A stretch of DNA of 64,000 nt from Marivirga arenosa (GCF_030503895.2 NZ_CP129970.2:1552001-1616000); one strand, 5' to 3'. Numbered from the stretch's first letter, positions 17,023 through 26,228 are shown. Notes: generated by a model not told the origin, from the letters alone. Numbers and translations are program-made.

Positions 17023-19977
17023 ATGATGTCATATCAAAAGATTAACAACCTAAGTGGCTGGATTATATTTTTAATCGCTTCCGCTGTTTATATCTTCACT
17101 TTAGAACCTGTAGCTAGTTTTTGGGACTGCGCAGAATTTATTGCTAGTGCTTACAAACTGCAAGTTCCTCACCCTGCAGGGGCACCCTTATTTCTACTTA
17201 TCGGTAGAATGTTTTCAATGTTTGTGAGCAGTGATGTAGAAGCGGTTGGCTTTGCAGTAAACTTGGTTTCTGCCCTAAGTAGTGGTTTTACCATCTTGTT
17301 TATGTATTGGTCTATCAATCTACTTTCTCATAAAATTATGAAGATAAAGGTGGGTGAAGCCAACACTGGCCAGATGATCAAAATTTTTGCTGCCGGTGCA
17401 ATTGGTAGTTTAGCCTTCACATTTTCAGATTCATTCTGGTGGTCGGCTGTTGAAGCTGAAGTTTATGCTATGTCTTCTTTCTTGATTGCTCTAGTTTTTT
17501 GGGCCATGTTGAAATGGGATATAATAGAAGATGAATCTACAGAAAATCGTTGGTTGATTTTAATTGCTTACATCATAGGTTTATCAATTGGAGTTCACTT
17601 ATTAAATATAGTAGCACTTCCTGCATTAGGATTAATTTATTACTTCAAAAAATATAAAACGGTTACTTTCAAAGGAATCTTCTTTGCCTTATTAATTAGT
17701 AGTGCGATTTTGATTGTAATTTGGCAGTTTATCATTTTAGGAGTTCCTAACTTAATCGGTAAGTTTGAAATTTTCTTCATCAATACTGTTGGTCTACCTT
17801 TTGGTTTTGGAGCCTTAATATTTGGAATAATATTAGTGGGAGCTATTTCATACGGAATCTTCTATGCCATCAAAAATGATAAAGTAACACTTCACACTTT
17901 CTTACTAGCCTTCTCCTTTATTTTGATAGGGTATTCATCGTATTTCATTGTAATGATCAGATCGAATTACAATCCACCGATTGATCAGAATAATCCTGAA
18001 AATGTGATGACCCTATTATCCTATCTAAATAGAGATCAATACGGATCAAGACCTTTGGTTCACGGTCAATATTTTGATGCGGAGGTTGTTTCTCAAGGTA
18101 AAGGAGATGCGGTTTACAGTAAGGGAGAAGAGGAGTATGAAATAACAGATTATAAAATCACAACTCAATATGATCCGAAAAGAACCACTATCTTCCCAAG
18201 AATGTATAGTGGAGCACCGGGTCATCCTGAAGAGTACAGAAGATGGACAGGATTAAGACCAAATGAAAAGCCAAATTTTGCGGATAACATTAAGTTCCTT
18301 TTCCGCTATCAATTGGGTCATATGTATTTCCGTTATCTGATGTGGAATTTTGCTGGTCGTGAAAGTGATATTGAAGGAGCAGGATGGAAAACGATGTTCC
18401 AGGATGATAGTGAAATGCCTGAAATTATGAAAGATAACAAGGCCAGAAATAATTTTTATATGTTGCCTATCATTCTAGGATTGATTGGATTATTCTTCCA
18501 GTACAGAAAAGATGTTAAAGGTTTTAGTGTAGTGGGCTTATTCTTTTTCTTAACGGGTATAGCCTTAATACTTTATCTGAACTCACCAGCTACTGAACCT
18601 AGAGAAAGAGATTATATTTATGCAGGATCCTATTATGCTTTTGCTTTCTGGATTGGCTTTGGAGTATTAGCCATAGCTAATTTATTAGAAAGAGCAATCA
18701 AAAATCCGAAAGTTGCAGGAGCAGTTGCAGGAGTTATATGCTTAATTGTTCCTACTATCATGGCTTCAGAAGGATGGGATGATCACGATAGATCAGAAAG
18801 ATATTTTTCTGTTGATGCAGCTAGAAATTATTTAGCATCATGCGAACCGAATGCTATTTTATTTACTGGAGGTGATAATGATACTTTCCCGCTGTGGTTT
18901 GTTCAGGAAGTGGAAGGTTTCAGAACTGATGTTCGTGTAATTGTATTAAGCTATTTTAATACAGATTGGTATATCAATCAAATGCGTCAAAATTCTTATG
19001 ATTCAGAACCGCTTCCATTGAGCTTAAGCAGAAAACAAGTGGCGCAAGGCGGAAAGAATGATTATCTACCTTATATGGCGAATACGGGAATTTCCGGTGC
19101 CATTCCAATTGATCGTTATTTAAGCTTAATCAGAAGTGACAATAAAAGTTTAGAGGTGCCAACTTCAGTTGGAAGTTATAATATGTTGCCTTCTAAGCAA
19201 TTAAGTTTAAAGGTAGATTCTGCACACGTGAGAAGTTTAGGAATTATTCCTGAAGACAAAGCCGATATGATGGTGGATAGAATGGTATGGAATGTAAAAG
19301 GAAATGGTCTTGAGAAAAAAGACTTAATGATTCTAGATATCATGAATGAAAATAATTGGGAAAGACCAATTTACTTCAACACTACTTCATTGAATGGTAT
19401 TAAAATGGACTTAAGAAAATATGTAATTCAAGAAGGCTTAACGTATAGATTATTACCACTTGAAAGAGATAATGTGCAGGAAGAATTTGTCAACACAGAG
19501 GTTATGTATAATAACTTAATGAATGATTTCCATTTCACCAATACTACTGATCCGGATGTTTACTATAATGAAAACTATAGAAACTTCTTCCTAAATAATA
19601 GATCAGTATATACTGCTTTAGCAAAATCAATGGTAAACGAAGGCGATAATGAAAGAGCTTTAGAGGTTCTTAATTATATAATTGAAAAAGTACCAAATGA
19701 AGTAGTTCCTTATGATATGACTGCATTAGATTATGTTCAGATTTACCTGGCAACAGGGAATGAAGAAAAGGCTAATGAAATTATTGATATTCTATGGGAG
19801 CAAAACTTTAATCAGTTTACATACTTGGTGAATCATGAATTGATTTATATGGGAAGAGAAAGACAAATTAGCTTTGCCATTTTAAGTCAATTAGTTCAAA
19901 TCATGAGACAATATGGTATGAATCAAAAAGCGGTAGAATATCAAGATCAATTAAGAGTCTTATATGAAAGAATGTAA
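17023..19977 (+). CDS. DUF2723 polytopic membrane protein
   Basis: The 984-residue protein has a DUF2723 N-terminus: FTLEPVASFWDCAEFIASAYKL and VPHPAGAPLFLLIGR near residues 25-65, which holds conserved acidic and His residues similar to protein O-mannosyltransferase-type GT-C enzymes. About a dozen membrane helices precede residue 590. A soluble C-terminal region (600-984) includes FTGGDNDTFPLWF and TPR-like helices near the end. It probably transfers a sugar from a lipid carrier to proteins at the membrane; that is inference from the family. A 7/8 match to the -7 box, TATTTTCG, lies at 16988-16995. Confidence 0.87.
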   Translation: MMSYQKINNLSGWIIFLIASAVYIFTLEPVASFWDCAEFIASAYKLQVPHPAGAPLFLLIGRMFSMFVSSDVEAVGFAVNLVSALSSGFTILFMYWSINLLSHKIMKIKVGEANTGQMIKIFAAGAIGSLAFTFSDSFWWSAVEAEVYAMSSFLIALVFWAMLKWDIIEDESTENRWLILIAYIIGLSIGVHLLNIVALPALGLIYYFKKYKTVTFKGIFFALLISSAILIVIWQFIILGVPNLIGKFEIFFINTVGLPFGFGALIFGIILVGAISYGIFYAIKNDKVTLHTFLLAFSFILIGYSSYFIVMIRSNYNPPIDQNNPENVMTLLSYLNRDQYGSRPLVHGQYFDAEVVSQGKGDAVYSKGEEEYEITDYKITTQYDPKRTTIFPRMYSGAPGHPEEYRRWTGLRPNEKPNFADNIKFLFRYQLGHMYFRYLMWNFAGRESDIEGAGWKTMFQDDSEMPEIMKDNKARNNFYMLPIILGLIGLFFQYRKDVKGFSVVGLFFFLTGIALILYLNSPATEPRERDYIYAGSYYAFAFWIGFGVLAIANLLERAIKNPKVAGAVAGVICLIVPTIMASEGWDDHDRSERYFSVDAARNYLASCEPNAILFTGGDNDTFPLWFVQEVEGFRTDVRVIVLSYFNTDWYINQMRQNSYDSEPLPLSLSRKQVAQGGKNDYLPYMANTGISGAIPIDRYLSLIRSDNKSLEVPTSVGSYNMLPSKQLSLKVDSAHVRSLGIIPEDKADMMVDRMVWNVKGNGLEKKDLMILDIMNENNWERPIYFNTTSLNGIKMDLRKYVIQEGLTYRLLPLERDNVQEEFVNTEVMYNNLMNDFHFTNTTDPDVYYNENYRNFFLNNRSVYTALAKSMVNEGDNERALEVLNYIIEKVPNEVVPYDMTALDYVQIYLATGNEEKANEIIDILWEQNFNQFTYLVNHELIYMGRERQISFAILSQLVQIMRQYGMNQKAVEYQDQLRVLYERM

Positions 19978-19999
19978 ATTAAAAAACTATCGATTAGTA

Positions 20000-20030
20000 A
20001 ATAGCTCACAGAAATGTGGGCTATTTTTTT
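20000..20030 (+). terminator. Rho-independent terminator after DUF2723 gene
   Basis: An 11-bp stem (AATAGCTCACA with TGTGGGCTATT, one G-U pair), a GAAA tetraloop and a run of T. It begins 23 bases after the stop. Confidence 0.88.
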
Positions 20031-20092
20031 ATAACTCAAACCTGACAGCTTTCAAGTTTGGTTTTATTAGATTCTAATATTTATAATATTTA

Positions 20093-20147
20093 CACCCCTA
20101 TAATTCCCCAAGGGGATAGTTCCCCCTTTGAAGGGGGTTAGGGGGAT
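20093..20147. repeat. Dispersed C/G-block palindromic repeat, compact copy
   Basis: Bases 20121-20147 (TCCCCCTTTGAAGGGGG then TTAGGGGG) match the right arm of the element at 36796-36950 with a two-base insertion; 20095-20118 looks like a decayed left arm. It lies in the 300-base gap before rlmB, flanked by an imperfect inverted AAACCTGAC pair at 20038-20048 and 20194-20204. Nothing else is seen in the gap except the terminator. Confidence 0.7.
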
Positions 20148-20279
20148 GTAAAACTTTCATTTGAGGGTACTAATTTAGCTGCATATCCGAGACCCGTCAG
20201 GTTTAATTCAATTAAAAAGCATAAAATTAGCTTTTCACCTATTAGATTCTGAATTTTGTGTTTGAATATAAAATCAGAT

Positions 20280-21056
20280 ATGGCAGCATTTCATAAAAAA
20301 CCCAAACTCAACGAAAAAGATTATATTTTTGGCACTCGTGCTGTCATTGAAGCCATTCATTCTGGCAAGGAGATGGATAATATCTATATCCAAAAAGATG
20401 TCCGAAATGAATTGGTTAGTGAGCTGATGGATTTATGCAAAGAGCGAAAAGTGCCTTTCACCAAAGTACCGATTGAAAAACTTAACCGAATAACCAGAAA
20501 AAATCATCAAGGTGTAATCGCCATGGTTTCTGCAGTAAGCTATGCCTCATTGGATAATGTGATCAATGATGCTTATGCCAAAGGAAAAGATCCATTAATT
20601 CTAATTTTAGATAGAATTACAGATGTTAGAAATTTTGGTGCTATTGCCAGATCAGCCGAGTGTGCGGGAGTGGATGCCATTGTAATTCCTTTTAAAGGCA
20701 GTGCTCAAATAAACTCTGATGCTGTAAAAACATCGGCTGGGGCATTGCATTATATTCCAGTTTGTCGTGAAAATAATTTGAAAGGAACGGTAGAATATCT
20801 TCAGCAAAATGGTTTGCAAGTTGTAGCCTGCACAGAGAAGGGAACGGAGTTAATTTATGACATGCCAATGGCTCAACCTCTTGCCATCATCATGGGCTCA
20901 GAAGAAGATGGAATTAGTAATGATTTAATCAGAACAGCTGACCATTTAGCTAAAATTCCTATGACCGGAAAAATAGCATCACTTAATGTCTCAGTTTCCG
21001 CAGCGATAGCAGTTTTTGAAGCGGTAAGGCAAAGGAGTATAAATACTAATTCTTAA
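20280..21056 (+). CDS. rlmB: RlmB-type 23S rRNA (guanosine-2'-O)-methyltransferase
   Basis: A SPOUT methyltransferase of the TrmH/RlmB family, about 258 residues, which fits the family length. The N-terminal substrate-binding domain contains DYIFGTRAVIEAI; SPOUT motifs are NFGAIARSAE (motif 1), IIMGSEEDGIS (motif 2) and IPMTGKIASLNVSVSAAIA (motif 3), forming the trefoil knot. It probably methylates G2251 in 23S rRNA, though a tRNA target cannot be fully excluded. I used ATG 20280; an in-frame TTG at 20256 would add eight residues not typical of the family. Confidence 0.93.
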   Translation: MAAFHKKPKLNEKDYIFGTRAVIEAIHSGKEMDNIYIQKDVRNELVSELMDLCKERKVPFTKVPIEKLNRITRKNHQGVIAMVSAVSYASLDNVINDAYAKGKDPLILILDRITDVRNFGAIARSAECAGVDAIVIPFKGSAQINSDAVKTSAGALHYIPVCRENNLKGTVEYLQQNGLQVVACTEKGTELIYDMPMAQPLAIIMGSEEDGISNDLIRTADHLAKIPMTGKIASLNVSVSAAIAVFEAVRQRSINTNS

Positions 21057-21063
21057 TTAATAC

Positions 21064-22197
21064 TCAATTTTCCTTCATCTTTATTTTAATGGTAGGCTTA
21101 TCCTGCTTTTCACCTCCGGTTTCTGGTTTTTGATCAGAATCTTTTTCAGGTAAACGTAATTGTTCATCTAAAATTTCTTCAGTGATCATTCTATTATTTA
21201 AGAGGCTGGCATAACTTCTACCTTTTTTGTTACCATAATCAACAAATGATTTTCCTGCCCATTCATGCGCTTTAAATAAATCGCCCATTATTTCGTATCC
21301 CAAAGCAATGTTGTATGCTAATCTTCCCGCAGTTTTACTATCGCTAGTTTTTCTCAGACCCATTTTCCAGCTTGAAATGGCATCTTCCCACTGGTTAACG
21401 CTAGCTTGCCTAGCCCCTTTTCTTAAATAACTATTTTTCTTTGGTTTTGCATAATAAGACCTAGAAACTCTAACTGGCATTGGAGCAATTTTACTTGCAT
21501 ATGTATTTCCAACAGAACGCGCTAAATATTTAGTGGCCTGAGATTTATTGACTAATTGAGCTAAAGCTTCTTTCAAGGAAGTAGCGGATGATTCCCAGGT
21601 TTTATTCGAAGTGTAAATGTCTTGATCAATAATGGTCCTGTTTTTGGCATCGTACAAACGGATACCAATTCTATTATTTCCTACTCCTTCAGCAAAAAAC
21701 TCAGTATATTCTTCTTCCACCTCATTTCCATCTTTGTCTTTTACTTTTCTGGTATTTTTTCTTTTGCCATTGGTTACAATGAAATTGCTATCGAATATTT
21801 CTACTACTAATAAGGCATCTGTATTATATTTTCTGGTAAGCTGATCTACTTGTCTCCAATCTAATGGTTCGGGAAATGAGCCTAGTATATTTTGTCCCTT
21901 CAATCTTTCAGATGCTAGCACAACATCGAATCGAGGAGAAGCTCTTAAACTATTTTGAAGACTATTAAACATGGTCATTACACCATCACGATCTTCATTA
22001 ATCCCTTCTCCGGTTAATACTCCTTCAATTATACCAATAGCATCTTTTTTATAGGCTGTTCTATCAATTAAGGCAATGGACTGAATATCATTTGGAATGT
22101 TGATATCCGCAGGTCTTAAAGTATTGATCGAAACGGATTTCATACAAGAAGACAGTACTAGAGCGAGAAGGAAATAAAATAGGAAGTGCCTTTTCAT
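21064..22197 (-). CDS. DUF6340-like lipoprotein
   Basis: The 377-residue protein has a lipoprotein leader (MKRHFLFYFLLALVLSSC). The body begins with PADINIPNDIQSIALIDRT and continues with a segment that resembles the GNA1162/CsgG-like fold (DALLVVEIFDSN, GIRLYDAKNRTIIDQDIY). A C-terminal helical segment resembles a TPR (QWEDAISSWKMGLRK). The function is unknown; these proteins occur widely in Bacteroidota envelopes. It is convergent with rlmB, with seven bases between the stops. Confidence 0.75.
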   Translation of the reverse strand: MKRHFLFYFLLALVLSSCMKSVSINTLRPADINIPNDIQSIALIDRTAYKKDAIGIIEGVLTGEGINEDRDGVMTMFNSLQNSLRASPRFDVVLASERLKGQNILGSFPEPLDWRQVDQLTRKYNTDALLVVEIFDSNFIVTNGKRKNTRKVKDKDGNEVEEEYTEFFAEGVGNNRIGIRLYDAKNRTIIDQDIYTSNKTWESSATSLKEALAQLVNKSQATKYLARSVGNTYASKIAPMPVRVSRSYYAKPKKNSYLRKGARQASVNQWEDAISSWKMGLRKTSDSKTAGRLAYNIALGYEIMGDLFKAHEWAGKSFVDYGNKKGRSYASLLNNRMITEEILDEQLRLPEKDSDQKPETGGEKQDKPTIKIKMKEN

Positions 22198-22268
22198 ATC
22201 ATGAATATTAATTCAATAAAAATAGTATTTATATAATAAAGTTAGCCATTTAGCTATAATTTAGCTTC

Positions 22269-23168
22269 ATGTCAGTAGAAAAATTCTTTTCGCCAAAAGA
22301 TGTTCCTATTCAAAGAGTTCAGTTTGCAGGACTGATCTTTGATGTTTTACGATTAGACAAAATTCATGCCGGTGCCTCAGGGAATAAGTTCTTTAAACTG
22401 AAATATAATTTCCTGGAAGCTGAGAAAAAGGGCTATAAGAATATTCTAACTTTTGGAGGAGCCTTTTCAAATCATATTGCGGCTACTGCCATTTCATCTG
22501 CTGCTTGCGGCTTTAATTCCGTGGGAGTAATAAGGGGTGAGGAGGTGGAAAACCCAACACTCAACCTAGCCAAGAGATATGGTATGAAACTTCATTTTAT
22601 AAGTAGGGAAAAATATAAAGAAAAGGATGATCCAGGATTTATAGACAAACTAAAAACTCAATTTGATAACCCCTATATTATTCCAGAAGGTGGTACTAAT
22701 GATATGGCTATAGCTGGTACAGCAGAAATCCATAATTTCATTCCTAAAGAATATGATTTGATAGCGAGCTGTTTCGGTACAGGGGGAACTCTAGCAGGAT
22801 TAATTAAGGGGAAATCGGGACATCAAAATATATTGGGGGTTTCTGTTTTAAAAGGAGATTGGCCAAAAGAGGAAATCCAGAATCTGCTAAGCCAACAATA
22901 TGAGAACTGGGAAATCAATACCGAATATCATTTTGGAGGTTATGCCAAATGGAAACCTGAGTTAATTTCTTTTATTGAAGAGTTTTATGACAAAACGGCT
23001 ATTCCCTTGGACCCCATATACACAGGAAAATTAATGTATGGCCTCATGATGGAATGGAAAAAAGATAAAATCAATTCAGACCAAAAAATAGTAGTGATTC
23101 ATTCCGGTGGGCTTCAGGGAATTAAAGGCTTTAATGAGAGGTTTGGGTTTGAGTTAGCAATTAAATAA
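22269..23168 (+). CDS. PLP-dependent enzyme, ACC deaminase/D-cysteine desulfhydrase family
   Basis: The 299-residue protein is a fold-type II PLP enzyme. K40 in GASGNKFFKLKYN is the likely Schiff-base lysine, followed by the GGAFSNH substrate loop (about residues 63-69) and a glycine-rich phosphate loop CFGTGGTLAGLI. At 299 residues it is shorter than characterised ACC deaminases (about 340). Either D-cysteine breakdown to pyruvate, sulfide and ammonia, or a related reaction, is possible; the sequence does not decide. A bidirectional terminator follows. Confidence 0.85.
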   Translation: MSVEKFFSPKDVPIQRVQFAGLIFDVLRLDKIHAGASGNKFFKLKYNFLEAEKKGYKNILTFGGAFSNHIAATAISSAACGFNSVGVIRGEEVENPTLNLAKRYGMKLHFISREKYKEKDDPGFIDKLKTQFDNPYIIPEGGTNDMAIAGTAEIHNFIPKEYDLIASCFGTGGTLAGLIKGKSGHQNILGVSVLKGDWPKEEIQNLLSQQYENWEINTEYHFGGYAKWKPELISFIEEFYDKTAIPLDPIYTGKLMYGLMMEWKKDKINSDQKIVVIHSGGLQGIKGFNERFGFELAIK

Positions 23169-23194
23169 AAAGCTCAGGAACTCCTGAGCTTTTT
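23167..23194. terminator. Bidirectional terminator between convergent genes
   Basis: The stem AAAAGCTCAGG pairs with CCTGAGCTTTT around a 4-base loop, with T runs on both strands. It serves the PLP enzyme gene and the convergent 127-residue gene. Confidence 0.88.
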
Positions 23195-23199
23195 TGTTT

Positions 23200-23583
23200 C
23201 TATTCATCGAGCCATTTGATGGCCTCATTTTTATCAGTGAAATTCTTCTTTGGCAAACCACTTTCGTTTGAAACGCCATCAAGCTGCATGGCTGCAGTCC
23301 CTTCTTTATGTAATTCAGCAACTTTTTTAACTTTACCAGCTACAATTTTCTCTTGAGCTTTTGAGTGGACATCTCTAACATCACCAGGGTGAATCACCAT
23401 TTCAGTTGCGTCTGTTAATAAAGTAAAACTAGGAGCTAACTTACTTATTGCTTCATCCCAATCGTTTAAATAGGCGGGAATATCTTCTTTATTTCTCCAG
23501 AACCCATCTATTTTTAAGAAGGCTCTATTTTTTATTATGTCAATCTTCAAAGAGTATTGCTTATTTTCTGCAATCGTGATCAT
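23200..23583 (-). CDS. Hypothetical protein, possibly STAS/SpoIIAA-like fold
   Basis: The 127-residue soluble protein has no signal peptide or membrane helix. An alternating pattern (YSLKIDIIKNRAFLKIDGFWRN, then FTLLTDATEM) and a C-terminal NEAIKWLDE helix are reminiscent of SpoIIAA-like/STAS domains, which is only a weak guess. It shares a bidirectional terminator with the PLP enzyme. Its start is 41 bases from a plus-strand promoter box, so it is divergent from the small gene at 23684. Confidence 0.72.
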   Translation of the reverse strand: MITIAENKQYSLKIDIIKNRAFLKIDGFWRNKEDIPAYLNDWDEAISKLAPSFTLLTDATEMVIHPGDVRDVHSKAQEKIVAGKVKKVAELHKEGTAAMQLDGVSNESGLPKKNFTDKNEAIKWLDE

Positions 23584-23623
23584 TTTTAAAAAAATTTGTT
23601 CTTTTTAATATTCGACAAATTGC

Positions 23624-23631
23624 TATGTTTG
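23624..23631 (+). promoter_or_regulatory. Candidate -7 box TATGTTTG for the small gene at 23684
   Basis: An exact TAnnTTTG match on the plus strand. The nearest upstream TTG (23596-23598) is 25 bases away, longer than the usual 17-23. Initiation near 23638 would leave a leader of about 45 bases. Confidence 0.45.
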
Positions 23632-23683
23632 TTTCGCTTAGGAAACGGTTTTCGATAAGCAATGAATATAACAGGATAAGTAT

Positions 23684-23851
23684 TTGCATTATATTAATTT
23701 CTTTTTGATTTGCTTTGGGATACTCCTTTTTTTGGGCTACATAAGGCCCTGGTGGGTGCTGTGGTGGAATGAGGCACCTAACCGGTTGAAGGTGCTTATT
23801 TATTATGGAATTCCTTTTTTGCTGGTGCTAGTTTTAAAATTAGTATTGTAA
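23684..23851 (+). CDS. Small membrane protein of 55 residues
   Basis: The frame opens after a stop at 23669; the only usable start is TTG 23684. It predicts a first membrane helix (about 5-20), a central segment YIRPWWVLWWNEAPNRLKV, and a second helix (about 38-55). The Trp-rich RPWWVLWW followed by basic NRLK looks like the loop between two helices of short Bacteroidota membrane proteins. Supporting facts: a promoter box upstream, and a stop codon that overlaps the first base pairs of a strong terminator hairpin, convergent with the next gene. No function can be given. The 374-base gap 23584-23957 is otherwise without a gene. Confidence 0.62.
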   Translation: MHYINFFLICFGILLFLGYIRPWWVLWWNEAPNRLKVLIYYGIPFLLVLVLKLVL

Positions 23852-23913
23852 GCCGGTCTGACTACCGTCTGACCTTTGCAGTACATTAGGTCAGACGGTA
23901 GTCAGACCGGCTT
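23850..23913. terminator. Perfect 26-bp inverted repeat, likely bidirectional terminator
   Basis: The arm 23850-23875 (AAGCCGGTCTGACTACCGTC and six more) is the exact reverse complement of 23888-23913, around a 12-base spacer. GC-rich arms in AT-rich DNA make a very stable hairpin followed by TTTTCT on the plus strand. It lies between the stop of the small gene (plus) and the stop of the methyltransferase gene (minus, 45 bases away). Confidence 0.8.
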
Positions 23914-23957
23914 TTCTACCACAGTAAATAAGCTAATGAAAGCGTCCCAGATCATAT

Positions 23958-25148
23958 TTACTTCAACTTCTTACAAACTAAAATCACTTTCTCATCATTT
24001 TTAAGTGTAGTAGCAAAAAGGTAGTATTCTCCTCCATCTTTCAAGCCTAGTTTTTTTCTTAATTGAGCAACAGGCATAGGGAAATTTCTACAGCTCAGGT
24101 TTGCCTTCATTTCAGGTAAAACTTTTTTCAAGGCTTTCTTTTGAGCAGACACTTGATTAATGATCTTAAATTTTCTCCCAGTGAAATTTTCTATTAAATC
24201 ATTATTTGTAAACAGCTGACTGTTTGGGTGCAGTTTTGAAATGTTAAATTGCTTAGCTAACTGTTTAAATAAACCAGATTTCATGATTGAAGGAGCGGGT
24301 TCATAAAGATAGTTTTCAGGATTCTCAAACTGATAATTCAAATCATCTTCTAAATGTTTTTTACCTTGAAAATGAAATAATGAATCCCCCATTTTATTTA
24401 ACTGAATAGCATGAATATTGGGAGCACTAACTTTTTCTTTATTTAGGATGTAAAGCAGTTCTTTTACTTCGCCATTATGCTCAATAATATAAATATCTTT
24501 CACCCTCTGATCCAGTTCTGAGATTCCTCTACTGATATCCTGCATAGGTGCTGCTTTCACCATCACTTTTTTTGATTTTTCAAATAGCAAGGGCAAAAGC
24601 TCAGTTAAATTAGGACTACAGTCTTCCCATAAAAACACCTTCTGGTTTTTATCTCCTCTTCTTGCAGGATCTAAGTATATCCAATCGAAATAAAGTGAAT
24701 TGTTTACTAAAAACTCTGAGGCCTGAGTTTGATGAATTTGAATGTCAGACTTTAATACATCAAAATTATAATTTGCTAAATCACATAAAACCTTTTGTTG
24801 TTCTATGTAATGACTTTCCTTAAAATTTTGAGCAATGTAATAGCAATCAATTCCAAAACCACCAGTTAGATCTGCAAAACGATTACCTGAAAGAAGACTA
24901 CTTTTAAATTTAGCAGTAGCTTCGGAGCTAGATTGTTCCAAAGATAGGAGAGGGGGAAACCATATTTCTTTATCTGCCCATTCTGGAAGTTTTGATTTGG
25001 CCTTTTGACGGGCTTGAATTTGAGAAGCAATTTCTTTTAAGGGTAGGTCAGGAAATTGCTTTTGCTTAAAAACCAATTGAGCAGGGTCATCCTGCTCATG
25101 GTCTTTAATAAATTTCCAAACGTCTTTTCTGTTAGCGCTCAATTCCAT
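23958..25148 (-). CDS. Class I SAM-dependent methyltransferase with THUMP-like C-terminal domain
   Basis: The 396-residue protein resembles the Bacteroidota THUMP-like/RNA cap guanine-N2 methyltransferase group. A SAM-binding motif FADLTGGFGIDCYYIA lies near residues 90-105, and a YLDPARRGDKN motif near 158-168 resembles the catalytic DPP/DPPR position. The C-terminal 80 residues (SCRNFPMPVAQLRKKLGLKDGG) form the THUMP-like part. An RNA substrate is likely but the target is unknown. Its start overlaps the end of asd by 17 bases, so the two are probably co-transcribed. Confidence 0.82.
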   Translation of the reverse strand: MELSANRKDVWKFIKDHEQDDPAQLVFKQKQFPDLPLKEIASQIQARQKAKSKLPEWADKEIWFPPLLSLEQSSSEATAKFKSSLLSGNRFADLTGGFGIDCYYIAQNFKESHYIEQQKVLCDLANYNFDVLKSDIQIHQTQASEFLVNNSLYFDWIYLDPARRGDKNQKVFLWEDCSPNLTELLPLLFEKSKKVMVKAAPMQDISRGISELDQRVKDIYIIEHNGEVKELLYILNKEKVSAPNIHAIQLNKMGDSLFHFQGKKHLEDDLNYQFENPENYLYEPAPSIMKSGLFKQLAKQFNISKLHPNSQLFTNNDLIENFTGRKFKIINQVSAQKKALKKVLPEMKANLSCRNFPMPVAQLRKKLGLKDGGEYYLFATTLKNDEKVILVCKKLK

Positions 25149-26142
25149 AAGGATGAACTAAGCTGTGCTCAATCATATATTCTGCAATTTGAACGGCATT
25201 TGTTGCGGCACCTTTCCTAAGGTTGTCGGCTACAACCCACATATTCAAAGTATTAGGTGCTGATTCATCTCTTCTGATTCTACCTACAAAAACTTCATCT
25301 TTACCATGTGCATTTAATGGCATCGGGTAAAGATTCTTTTTAGGTTCATCTTCTAATACAACCCCAGATGTTTTAGATAATAAATCCTTTACTTCAGCTA
25401 TATCAAAATCTTTTTCAAATGTAACATTTACAGATTCCGAATGGCCCCCCATTACTGGTAAACGAACGCAAGTAGCAGAAACGCCAATAGAATCATCACT
25501 GAAGATTTTTTTGGTTTCGTTTACCATCTTCATTTCTTCTTTAGTGTAGTCATTTTCCAAGAATACATCAATATGAGGTAATGCATTCATATCAATGGGG
25601 TGAGGATATACTTTTTCACCTTGCTTTCCTGCTCTTTCATCCATCAATTGATCAACGGCTGCTTTTCCTGTTCCCGTTACAGATTGATAAGTGGAAACCA
25701 CTATCCTTTTGATTCCATATTTTTTATGTAGAGGAGCTAATGCCAATACCATTTGAATAGTAGAACAATTTGGATTGGCGATAATTCTATGATCTATTTT
25801 TAATTCATGACCGTTAATTTCCGGAACGATCAATTTTATGCGATCATTCATTCTCCAGGCAGAGCTATTGTCAATGACAACAGTTCCAACCTCTTCAAAC
25901 TTTGGAGCCCACTCAAGTGATGTACTTCCGCCTGCTGAAAATAGTGCTAAATCAGGTTTGGCTGCAACGGCTTCTTCTAAAGTGATGACAGTATATTCTT
26001 TACCTTTAAAACTCATCTTCTTTCCTGCAGAGCGAGCCGAAGCAACTAAAAGTAATTCATCAAATTGGACATTTCTTTCATCCAGAACCTTTAACATTTC
26101 ACCGCCAACTAGTCCAGTGGCACCTACAACAGCTATTTTCAT
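25132..26142 (-). CDS. asd: Aspartate-semialdehyde dehydrogenase
   Basis: Reduces aspartyl phosphate to aspartate semialdehyde with NADPH, the branch point to lysine/diaminopimelate, threonine and methionine. It has 336 residues, standard for the family. Visible: the N-terminal nucleotide loop VGATGLVGGEML, the catalytic cysteine C126 in NPNCSTIQ, and the general-base histidine region VMGGHSESV. It is divergent from the lamin-tail gene with a 108-base shared promoter region. Confidence 0.96.
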   Translation of the reverse strand: MKIAVVGATGLVGGEMLKVLDERNVQFDELLLVASARSAGKKMSFKGKEYTVITLEEAVAAKPDLALFSAGGSTSLEWAPKFEEVGTVVIDNSSAWRMNDRIKLIVPEINGHELKIDHRIIANPNCSTIQMVLALAPLHKKYGIKRIVVSTYQSVTGTGKAAVDQLMDERAGKQGEKVYPHPIDMNALPHIDVFLENDYTKEEMKMVNETKKIFSDDSIGVSATCVRLPVMGGHSESVNVTFEKDFDIAEVKDLLSKTSGVVLEDEPKKNLYPMPLNAHGKDEVFVGRIRRDESAPNTLNMWVVADNLRKGAATNAVQIAEYMIEHSLVHPYGIER

Positions 26143-26211
26143 TTTCTATTTAATTTTTACCTTTCTAATACTTAGGGAGATAGTAATTTGTTTCAAATCA
26201 CAAATTTGTCA

Positions 26212-26228
26212 CAAAAATAGTATATTTG
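26212..26228. promoter_or_regulatory. Back-to-back -7 boxes for asd (minus) and lamin-tail gene (plus)
   Basis: TATTTTTG on the minus strand (26212-26219, with a TTG about 22 bases upstream at 26242-26244) directly abuts TATATTTG on the plus strand (26221-26228). The plus box has no well-spaced TTG. Confidence 0.4.

Noticed and set aside
23850-23913. Possible CRISPR repeat pair
   Set aside because: Arms are inverted, not direct, and there are only two; it is a hairpin.
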